The notes below the pieces were generated by a model. The model was given only the letters and a program-made list of their open reading frames with translations. It was not told the DNA's origin and made no database searches. This document shows, one piece after another, positions 47,466 to 59,400 of a stretch of 64,000 bases of DNA; the stretch's first letter is position 1; every line of letters starts with the position of its first letter. This DNA is from Dastarcus helophoroides (taxonomy: Eukaryota > Arthropoda > Insecta > Coleoptera > Bothrideridae). The stretch covers positions 7,253,316 to 7,317,315 of the forward strand of contig CM053327.1 of the NCBI GenBank assembly GCA_028583605.1, read 5' to 3'. The position numbers and the translations under genes were made by a program.

Positions 47466-50400
47466 AGAGAGAAGAGAGAGAGAGAGAGAGGAGATAAAGA
47501 GAGAAGATAAAGAGAGAAGAGAGAGAGAGAGAGGAGATAGAGAGAAGATAGAGAGAAGATAGAGAGAAGAGAGAGAGAGGAGAAAGAGAAGAGAGAGAGA
47601 GGAGAAAGAGAAGAAAGAGAGAAGAGAAAAAAGAAGAGAGGGAGGAGAGAGAGAGAAGGGAGAGAAAGAGAAGAGAGAAAGGGAGAAGAAGACACAGAAG
47701 AGAGAGAGAGAGAGAGAACTGAATTTATATTTTCGAATTTTGGTTGAAATTTAAATGTGAATTTATTTTTTTAAATTTAGAAAACTAATCTTACAATTTA
47801 AGACCCAAATTTGGAAAAAAAAAGATTGCTCAAAAATATAATTTTTTTCTGAAACATTTTTGGTTTTTAAAATGTTCGGGTATTTTGGAAACTTTGACTT
47901 CAAATTTCAGCTTTTTGTGAAAAGTTAGACCTTTTTTCAAAATTTTGACTTGAAAAGTTTTTTTTTAACAAAATTTTTACACCAAATTTTCGAATTTTTC
48001 TCAAATTTTGATTTTTTTTTTTGAAAATTTCACTACTTTTTGCATAATTCAAAAAAAATTCAAAGAAAGTCGAAATTAAAAAACATCGAAATTTTCAAAA
48101 AAACGTGAATTTAAAAAAAAAGAAATTTTTAAAAAGGTCAAACTGTTTATTCAAAAACATAGATATTTTCAAAGAAATCAAAATTTTTCAGTAAAATGCA
48201 AAATTTTCAAAAATAAGTTTAGAACGAACATCACATTTCGAGAAAAGAAATTCTAGAACAAAAAAAAATAAAATTTTCATAAAACATACCAGGTGTTGGA
48301 ATTAGTTTTAAAGGTTTTTTTTTTTTCGAAATACGAGGCTTTATTGAGCAAAAATGGTTACAAATCGATTATTCAAAGTATTGTCCATCGCTAGCCACTA
48401 CTTTTTCCGATCTTTCTGTCAATTTTCGGATACCAGCTCTTAAGAACAGTTCGTCTTTTGATGCGATCCATGTATCGATCCATTTTTTCGTTTCCTCGTA
48501 AGAGGTTAAGTGCTGGTCAGCCAAGCCATGTGCCATCGATCGGAACAATTAGTAATCGGACGGGGCAATATTTGGGGAATACGGCGGGTGCGGTAGAACA
48601 TCCCATTGCAACGTTTCCAAGTACTTTTTGACGGGTTTTGCAACATGAGGACGAGCATTGTCATGGTGCAAAATGACTTTGTCATGCCGCTGCTCGAATT
48701 GCGGCCGTTTTTCCTTCAATGTCCGGCTCAAACGCATCAGTTGTGTTCGGTAGAGGTCCCCGGTGATGGTTTCGTTCGGTTTGAGCAGCTCTTAATAAAT
48801 GACGCCCAGCTGATCCACCAGAGCATGAGCTTGGATTCATGGATATTCGGTCTTGGCGTTGATGACGATGTGTGGCCGGGGTACCCATACGATTTTTTAC
48901 GTTTGGAGTTATCGTAATGGATCTACTTTTCATCGCCAGTGACGATGCGATGCAAAAAACCTTTCCTATTTTGACGCGCGAGCAGCTGTTCGCACGTCAT
49001 AAGCCGCCTCTCCACGTCTCTCGGCTTTAGTTCGTATGGCACCCAATTTCCTTGCTTCTGAATCATACCCATGGCTTTGAGACGTTTGCCGACTGTTGAC
49101 AAGTCAACTCCCAATTATACGGACAATTCTTGGAGCGTTTGACACGGATCTTTGTCGAGTAACGCCTCCAACTCTTCGTCTTCAAACTTTTTCGGCTGAC
49201 CGGGACGTTCCTTGTCATCGGTGTCAAAATCACCACTTTTGAAGCGTTGAAACCAGTACTCACATGTCGAAATCGATGGAGTATAACCCCCGTAAGCTTC
49301 CTCGAGCAACAAACGACTCGCAGCAGCAGTTTTCTTCAAATGGAAGCAGAACAATAAAGCTTCCCGCAAATTGCGTTTATTCGGCACGAAAGTCGACATA
49401 TTGAATGGTCTTGGAATGTATGTTGTTTACACTTGCGCAAGATGACACATACTGACAATCCAAGCTATAATATAGTGCTTTGGCGCGAATATAGTTTTGG
49501 GAGTGCCCACATACGTTTACAACGAGATCTCTTAGAAAACCTTTAACATTAATTCCAAATTCGAAATTTTTATATTTTCGCCGATATATTTAGTTTAAAC
49601 TTTAATTTTCTTTTTTTTTTCCAACTTCGAATTTTTTCTTTTTCCAGAATTTTGGTGTTTATCTAAATTTTTATTTTAATTTGAATATTGAAGTTTTTTT
49701 TGTTGATATTTCAACCTTTTTTTTTCTTTCAAAATGTTGACCTTTTCTTTCAAAATTTCAACTTCATATCTACAACATTACAGAAATTAAATCGAAAAAT
49801 CTAAATCATAAGTATTATTAAAAATTGAATCAAGTAAAAGGTAGAAACAAAATCGATAGTTATTAATTTCTTTAAGTTTGCAGTTTTTCCCCGAATCATC
49901 AGTTTCAACTTTCAATTCTTAATTTCTACTCCAAAGTAGTCTTATTTCGAGAAAATGGTCGAATTTTCTAGACTAAAGTAGATTTTTTTCTCGGTTTGAA
50001 ACTTCAAATTTTGAGATCATTTTACAATTAAAGAAAAAAATTATCCGTGGCATTTTTAAATTTGAATTGTTTTCTAGATAAAAGAAGAATATTCTTCCAA
50101 ATTAAATACAAATTGCGAGAAAAAATCTAAAGAAAGTGGACATTTTCTAAATGTTTCCTTCCAACTTTCAGTTTAACTCGAGACTTTAAGAAAAAGGTGG
50201 AATTAGCATCGAAATTGACGTTGGTATTAAAAAACTGAAATTAAGAAAAACTAAACTAAAATTTGAATTCGAAATTTAAACTTCAATCGAGAAAGAGGTG
50301 AAAATTCCAGAAGTAACCGATCAACGTCATTCTCAAATTTAGTGTCAAAATTGCCAATTTCAATCTGAATTTAGTTTCTTATTAAAATTTGAGCTGAAAA

Positions 50401-53400
50401 TCTGATTTCTACAAAAAGAGTCGAATTGCCTTCCAGTAGAAATTCCGAGGAAAAAATTCAAAATTTAGGAATTGACAATTTCTTTGAAAATTTGGTTCTT
50501 TCAATACGGCATGTTTGAAATGAAATTTTTAACTTTTTGGTATCTTCAAACTTCGACTTTTCTCAAAATCTGTTTAATTTCAAATACCTGATGTGGTACA
50601 CGTACATGGAAAAAGTTGTAATTCGAAACATTCTTCGTTGTTATCCTTCAAATAAAATAAACAATCAGACAAATAAATAAAACTAAACAAACCCCTATGT
50701 TATTAAGCAAAATTTAACATGTTAAGATCGACATTGTCGCATAAAAAATAAAAACAAAAAAAATACAGAATTTTTACGACTTGTTACGTGACTTGAATTT
50801 TTATCGCCTCCCTTGGCAAATATCCGGATTGATATTGAACATTGAACAATGATTAATCGCATTAATTGTTTATCAAAGCACTCATTTAACAAGATACCCG
50901 ATCGTTGCATGGATACAGGTGTTTTTCATTTCAGTCTTCCGAAGAAATTGAAAAATTACGTTCTTCTGAAAACTTTTCCAAAATATTTGGGATTGTAGTG
51001 CATACTGGTGATATTACAGATGATGAGGAAATACAAGCTGAATCATGTACTTAATTGATCGGCATTTTCGTGCGACAAACTTATAAATGTATGGTTTTTA
51101 GATCTAGAACCCACGGTTAAGGTTTTTAAAGAGACTTTATCGGATGTTTTGAAAAAAGAAGCTTTGGAGGTTGAAAGGAGGGTGAAGCAGTATACTGAAG
51201 AACAATATGCTTCCTTGGAAAACTTTAGGGAGAAAGCATTTAACGAACAGCAAGCTTTAATTAGGTAAGTTGAAATCGATTCATTTTAACTGATTTGCCA
51301 AAATGTTTATTAACTATTTTGTACCGCTTGCGGTCAAAATTCCACCAATTTTATCTAGAAAGTAATGAAGTTCAATTTGTGTTTGCAATAATTGATTTAC
51401 TGTAATTTATTTAATTGCAATTAATTAATTACTGGAAGGAAAAAGGAAAATTTCGCTCTTTTTTGGAAAAATTCGACCCCTATAAAGACCTCGATTGTTT
51501 TCAAAACTTCGACCTTATTTTTAACTTCGATGTCTGCTTTTTGTAGAATTTTGATCTTGTAGAAATTTTCCACCTTTTGACAATGTTTGGATTTTTGGAA
51601 AATTTCGACTACTTAAAACTTGCTGAAAATTTCGATTTTTTGATAAATTTTTTTGATAAATTCGACTTCTATTGAAAATTCTGATTTTTTTAAATATCGA
51701 TGTTTTGCAGATGTCGATGTTGACTTTTTTTTTTCAAAAATTTTAATCTGTATGAATATTTTGTTTTTTTTGAGAATTTAAACTTACTGAAAATTTCGAT
51801 CTTTTTGAAAAATTTTGACTTGAAGTATTTCAACTTTTTAAAACAAATTCTGATTTAGATGTCTGCTTTTTGTCGAAATTTTGACCTTTTCAACTTTTCA
51901 ACCTTTTGGGAATGTTTCAATGTTTTTGTTGAAATTTTCGACCTTTCGAAACTTGCTGAAAATTTCGATTTTTTGAATGTCCACTTTTAAAGCCTTTTTT
52001 CAAAAAGTTCAACTTCTTTTAAAAATATCGAGTTTTTTTAAATAAATTCGACATCATTGAACATTTCGATTTTTTTTAAATTTCGATCTCTTTACAGATG
52101 TCTACTTTATTTTCGAAAATTTCTACCTGTAATAAATACCTATTTTGGTTTTTTTTTGAGAATTTTAAAAAATTCAAAATTGAAAATTTCGGCTTTTCAT
52201 TTTAATTTCGACTCTTGAAAATTTAGACATTTTGAGAGTTTTGACTTTAAAATTTTAATTTTTTTTTTAAATCTTGGATCTTTTCTTAAAATTTGTAATT
52301 TTTTTGTCGAAACTTTGACTTGAAAATTTTTGAAATTTTATAAAATATACTTTCTCTTTAAATTTCTACTTTTTGAAAATTTTGATTTTAAAAATTCGAC
52401 TTTTTTTTAAGTTTCGAGTCTGAAAATATGTATACTACTTTCGAAAAACTCCCCCTTTTTAAAAAGTTCGACTTTTATCTACCATTTTTTTAATCGAAGA
52501 TTTTGACTTGAAAATTTTTGCCTTTTATGAATACTTCATAATTTTCTGATTTTTTTTTTCGAAGTTTCTATTTTAATTTCAAACTTAAACTTAATAATTT
52601 AGAGTTTTGTTCCATAAATTTAAGCAATCTCAAAATTCTTAAGCAGGCGAAAAAAGGGAGTGAAAATGTGAATTTTTGTTTTTTGAAAATTTCGTCTTTT
52701 TTGAAAATATTGTATTTTTTCGAAATATCGATTTTAAAAATTTCAACCTCCTTTCAGATGTCTACTGCGTATTACGTTGATTGTTCCATTACAAAATATT
52801 AACTTTTTTGAAATTTTCGACTTTTTTTGAAGATTTCGAATTTTTTGAAGATTTCGACTTTTTGAAACGTCAACATTTTTTGAACATTTCGAAATTTTAC
52901 AAAATGGTGTTCTCTTGAAGTTTCAACTTTTTGAAAATTTTGAATTTAAAAAATTCGACTTTTTTTAAAATTTCGAGGCTGAGAATATGTTACTTAGTAA
53001 TTTTGCAAATCAAAATTTTTTCTCCAAATTTTTTGACCCTGTTATGAATACTTCTACATTTTTTAGATTTTTTTTCGAAATTTCCATTTTAATTTCTAAC
53101 TTAAACTTAATAATTTCGAACTTTATTCCATAAATTTTGGCCACCTCAAAATTTTTAAGCCAAACTAAAAAGGGGAGTGAAAATGTTGATATTTGGTTTT
53201 TGAAAATTTTGTCTTTTTTTAAAGTGTTTTTTTTTTCGAAATTTAGATTTTAAAAATTTTAACTTTTCTTCAGGTATCGACTAAGTAGCAGTTGATTGTT
53301 TCATTAAAAAAATATTAACTTTTTTGAAAATTACGACTTTTTTGAAGATATCGAATTTTTTGAAAATTTCGACTTTTGTAAAGATTTCCAATTTTTTGAA

Positions 53401-56400
53401 AAATTCGACTTTTTGAATATTTCGAATTTTTTGAAAATTTCGACTTTTTGGACTGTCAACATTTTTTAAAAATTTAGACTTGAAAATACCGAAAATTTGG
53501 AAATTTTGTTTTTTTAATTTAAAATTTTTTGAAAATTTGAACTTTTAAAATTTCAAATTTTTTGCAAATCTCGATTTTTTTCGAATTTCTGTTTCTTCTC
53601 AAACTGGTCACGTTTTGAAAATGTCAAATTATTTTGAAAACGCTCACTTTTTTATTTAATACTTTTTTTGAAAATAACGAATTTTTTTTATTTCAATTTT
53701 TTTTCAGATTTTTTTTTAATTTCTGGTTTCTGATTTTTCTTGAAATTTTGACGCTACTGAAATTTTCATTTTTTTTAATACGAATTTTTTTGAAAATATT
53801 TAGATATTTTTAAATTTGTCGAGAAAAAAATCCCCAGAAAGGCGAAAAGTTATAATCGAAATATTATTAAAAAAAGTTCTGAACATTAAAGTGTAAACCT
53901 TAATCTCGTTATTGTGGGAAACAATTTGAAATTTTAAAAAGACACTGAGCATTTATACAAAAATTCTAAACTTTCGAGTTTAAACTCGAAATTTCGAGAA
54001 AGAAGTCTATATCTTGAGACCAAATTATTATTAAAAAAAATTATGTAAATATGTATCTATTTAGCATTGTTTAAAATATCAAGTTCAAAATTAAACAAAA
54101 ATGTAGACTAATGAAAAAATGCCGAAATTAAAAAAAAAATCGAATTAAAACTCGAAATTCGTGAAAGGAGAGCTATATTTCGAAGTTAAAATAAAACCTT
54201 TAGATACCAATGAATTTTCTTAAAATTTGAGAAATCAAAGCGATATTTTCAAACTGAAATGCAAATTTGGGGAAAAAAATAATAAAGACATTTCAAAAAA
54301 AGTCGAAATTTTGTAATTGAATCGAAATTTTCTAAGTAAACCCGAAGTTAAAAAAAAGCGCATTTTCGAAATGAAAGTTGGAATTTCGAAAAAGCATCTG
54401 AAAAAAAGGTTTCCAAATTTTCGAGTTTAAACTACATTCTGAGGAATAGTTAAAATTTCGACTTCTAGAGGTTAAATTTCGTAAAATCATCCATTATACG
54501 AGAACTCCCAAATTTTCGAGTGAATTAAATTTTAGGGAAAATTTTCGAGTTAAGAGCTTTAATTTCCGAAGAAAAACATCTTAATATCTAAGAAAGAAGT
54601 AAAAATTAAATACAGTGAAAGCTCCTATAGCGGATACCCCCACTGAACGGACACCTTTGTTAAGCGGACAGTTTTTATAGTCCGGGATTATACATATAAT
54701 AGAAAATTCCATTAAATGGACCTCTGCTGACCGGACTCTTTGTTAAGTGAACGCAGATACGTATTTCTATACAAAACATGCCAAAGTTCTCCCTTAACTG
54801 GACACCACAAAATTATTAGCAACGTTGCATTGACAGGTGATTTCACTCAAACATACTGAAAGGAAAAAATAAATTCGCCAAGAAATATCTTCAACGTAGA
54901 TCATGGAAGCTTTACTTGAAGAATGGAAAAATAGTTACATATTTTTTATTTTAAAAGAAAGGAGCAAGAATTAGAAAAAAAAATTGGAGCTCAATTTCGC
55001 CTTTTTTTTCGGAACTGAATTTTAATCAATCGAGTCTTTTTCGGAATTTCACTTATTTTCTCAGAGATCCCAATTTGACGTTTTAATTTTTTTAATTAGA
55101 ATTTTAACTCGAAAAAGGAAAGTTACAATTAAAAAAAAATTAAAGTTAAGCTAATCAAAATGAAAACTACGAAAAAAACTAATGTTGTTTGAACATTAAC
55201 AAAATTTCCAATTTCATCGCGAAATTTCGATTTTTCAAAAACATTTTGAAGTAGAATATTAAGATGTTATAAAAATTCCGTATGTAAACAAAATTTGTAA
55301 TCCACGTCCAGCTTTTGGTGTCTAAACTCGAATTTCATTTTTATAAATTTTTGAGTTTCTTTCAAAGTTTGAATTTTTGTTTTCAATTTAAAGTTTTAGG
55401 TTTGAAATTTTTAAACTCAAAATTTCAAAACTTATAAATTTTTAGACTGAAATCGAAATTTAAATAAAAATATCAAATTATTCAGAAAAGTTTTATTTAT
55501 TTTAAAAAATTTCCAAAATTTGGGGTTTGTCCTCAATATTGGACTTAAAACTCCAATTTCGAGAAAAATTTCGAAACTTCAATTTCAGATTCCAAAATTG
55601 TCGCTTCAGTTTAAAAATTTATTCTTTAATTAAAATCTAAATTTCTAGAGAACAAATCTTAATGTTCACTTTGAGGTAAAATTTCAACTTAAAAGGCCAA
55701 ATGTCTAAAGTAAATTTTTTTGAAAACTCCAATAACCGTCCTTCAGCATTTTTTCTGGATTTAGATTTTAATCACAAATGTTCGATCTTAGGGCCACATT
55801 TAAGAAAACAATTAGAAATTTAAAGATTAATCTTGAAAACACTAGAATTTGATATTAACATTTTAAACTTGTTTCTTGGACTTTCGACTTTAGTCTCAAA
55901 ATAACAACATTATATTCGAGATTCCTTCTAAGCAAAAAAAAATAATTAAAATCCTTATTTTAAATTTAAAACTGAAAAAAATTGAAATGTTTGCGAAATA
56001 TTCGAACAATTTCTAAAAGTATCTCGAACGTTTTTTCGAAAAGTTGACTTTTTCCTAAAATTTTGCATTTAAGATTAAATATTCGAATGAAGGAAATTTT
56101 TATTTTCATTTCGAAATTTTAACTTTAGTTTCGACTTTAAATTTCAAATATCTGGAACAACTTTTTTTTAATAGGTATTCCAAAACTTTTCTCCAACCTT
56201 TTTCCTAGAATTTAGACTTTAATCCCACATTTTTGATTTTTGAGTGGAAATTTTAAGAAAATGATTACAAATTTCAAGTGTAAACTTGAAATTATGAGAA
56301 AAATTTCTATATTTGTAAAGAAAATGTCATAAATCTAATGTCGGCTCCAAACTCGCGCGCGAATCGCAGCGTGAATTCACGCTGCGATTCGCGCGCGATT

Positions 56401-59400
56401 TTTGCACGAAAAACATGCCTCTCCACACTCGCAAACTTCGCAGTTTAGTTCGCGAAAATAGTCCTCTCTGAAACCACACAATAATCACTAGAAAAGACTA
56501 AAAATGTGACTGAATTCACGACGTGAGCGTGGATGCATTCGCGCTTGCGCCTTGCGAAAGTCCCGCGGACTAAAAAACCGACTTCGAACGGGGAACAGCG
56601 CGAAGCGCGAACGCGAAGACGCGAAAGCCTCCACACTCGCGTTCGCGCTATTTCGCCGGCTTTCGGGGCGCGAGTGTAGAGCCGGCGAGTAATTTTGAAT
56701 CTTTTCTGTAAATTTTTGTTTTAAAAGTAGAAATTTTAAGAAACGAAAATTGAAATCTACAATTTATGCTTGTTTCAAACTGTTTCCAAAATTTCCACTT
56801 TTTCTGTAAATAAAAATTTTGACCTTCTCGAACGTTCAAAAGTAATTTCTAAATTTTAAACTATAAATTTCGACGTTTTTCTCAATGTTCTGAATTTAAT
56901 ATAATGGAATACAAATTAACCTCAATATTCTAAAGTTATTTCTTGAAAATTCGACTTTAAAATCACGAAAGAACATTGAAGTTAAAAATGCCAAGTTCCA
57001 AGACATTTCTGCTGTCTGAGGTCTGAAGAAACGGAAGTAATAAGTAATCAAACAAATTGTGGTTACCATGTCTCATGAACGGACACCTCCGAGATGCGGA
57101 CATATTTAGACAGTCCCGAAGGTGTCCGCTAAAGAGAGTTTTACTGTATTTAAAGGTGGAGTTTTGAGAAAGAGGTAAATTCATGAAAGCTCAAGATAAA
57201 AAAAAAACATATTTAAGTTCGAAATCTAGAGGAAAAATAGGAATTTGAAGGTTAGTTAAAATTTCGGGAAGAATAGGCGGAAATTATGCATAAATATTCC
57301 GAAAGTTATACATAGGTATTCCGAAACACACACGTTGTCTAGTTTTTTTTTGGAGTCAAAATTTCGGGGAACAAAGCCAAAATTATGCATAATAAATATT
57401 CTGAAAATTCATTTCATTCTCGCACTCTGTTATTGAATTTTTTGGGGCTTTGGCTCTTTGGATACGTTCTTGAGCTTTATTGGATTGATTAATTGCAGGG
57501 GCGTATTAAGTTTGCTCGGATCCCTGAAAATGTAACAAAACCTCCAATGTCACACGTTGTATCCACAATATTATTGATAATTAAAAAAAAAATGAAGCCA
57601 TCGATGTCCGCGAGGTCCCCTATGTAGCTAGTTGTATCCAGAACGTTTTTTCTGGCTAAAAAAAGGCGTCCATCTAGTTTAGGCCCCTGTGCAGTTGCAC
57701 ACCCTTAAATCCGTCCCTGATCAATAGGTTTTGTATAACTCGGTGCCCCCTCCTTTGATTCAAAGAATTATTTCAGTTTACATTCAATTGTTATTACAGT
57801 CTTTAAAGTTTGTTTTTCCTGCACATAGATAGGATAAAGTGTCATACTATTCCATTAAAAATAAAACTGAGATAAGAACTATTTTTATTGCAATCAACCA
57901 ATCGAGATAGATTCTCAACAAGTCGGTAATAATATTCTTTCCAAACAATAAATTAATTGATAAGAGTGCATTTGTGGCGAATCTTGCGCCGATACGGAGT
58001 GTCCGCTCATCGAATTTTTAATTACAAAGGAAGAACTTCAAATAACGGTGTTTGTAATGTGCTATTTTTATTAAAAACATCTCAGAATGTCCCCACTACA
58101 TTGCAAGACTTGCACATTGATCAAATAATGAATTATCTGAAATGCAGATAAGGAAATTTGTTATTTCATTTCATAGTGAATTATAACGTGCAGTTTTTTG
58201 CGTCTCCGGTTGCACTTCTCCTTATTTGCAAAGGTAAGGACACAGATTTGTGTTATCTTTGTACTATCGTGTTAACATAGCGCTTTATTGGTAAATGTTT
58301 GTAGAAGTAGTATTCAATTTAGCTAAATAAATATTTTTGCAAATTTCCAAATAGTTGCTTAATTTTGAGAAATTTAGTTCCTGTGTTCTACACTCGGGTG
58401 AATATTCGGAAACCTCGTTTTTTTCATAACTGAACTAAATTGACTTTTATTCTGATAATAATCGCATACATCCATTTTTTTTAAATAAAGAAACCCTATC
58501 TAGTTTCTGAAAAAAATCTATTTGTGTTTGAGCTTTGTTAACAGTTCATAATTTTCAGGAGCTCTTAACTTAAAATTTTCAATTTTTTCCAAACATTTCG
58601 CCTTTCAACTCAAAATCGATTATCGAAAATTTCATTTTTTCCCTCCAAGTTTCATCATCATTAATAAATTTAATAATAATTATTACATACATATATTAAG
58701 TTCTGTTTTGGATAATATTTGAATTTTTTAATAAATGAAAAATTTTCACACACGACGAGAGTAAAAATCAAAAGAATTAATGTTAATATTTATAAAAATA
58801 CTTTAAGTATTACAAAACTCTCCTCGAATTTCAAGAAAATGATGGCATTGCAGGGTTAAGAAGAATTATTAAGAAGACTGCAAAATTTGAGTGGTAAATC
58901 CAGATGTAGCGTTTCTTAGTTTCTACTTCGCTTCATCAGCAAATTTGAGTCATTAAATTGTACACGTTTTACCTCCTGTAAATTTTGTATGGTTTTCGTT
59001 TTTGATATGCTAATTCGGTAAAATCCTATTTGTTTTTAGGATTATAAAAAATCATATAAATGCAAATTCGCAACCTGAAAGTACAAATACGAGTATGTTG
59101 TCAACGTCGTTAGGAAGAGGTTTACCTACAAGATTAAATGAACCTTTGGAAGCAGGAACGAAAACAGCGCTGAATATATCGGTAAGTAAATATATCATTA
59201 TCTAATTAGGCGAATGCTCTATTTATTGTTAATAAACTCATACATTATATGCATAATATGTTACACATTACATTTTAATATAAACAAAACATTTCCACGT
59301 TCTTGAAATTGCTCTATCGATGCCAAATACCTTGTTCTTTTTTCAACGAATTCTATGCCCTCTGACGGGAGGGTTGGTAATGTATTAAGTTGATTTATTT

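Noticed and set aside
46763..47695. 310-codon open frame, Ser/Leu-rich, on the minus strand
   Set aside because: It is the translation of the (GA)n/(CT)n tract; the opposite strand gives an equally meaningless Arg/Glu protein.
58898..58945. Minus-strand CTGATGA ... GAAAC motif resembling a hammerhead
   Set aside because: Stem I can pair with wobbles, but stem II cannot close next to the core and the cleavage-site stem has a mismatch. At best a decayed relative.
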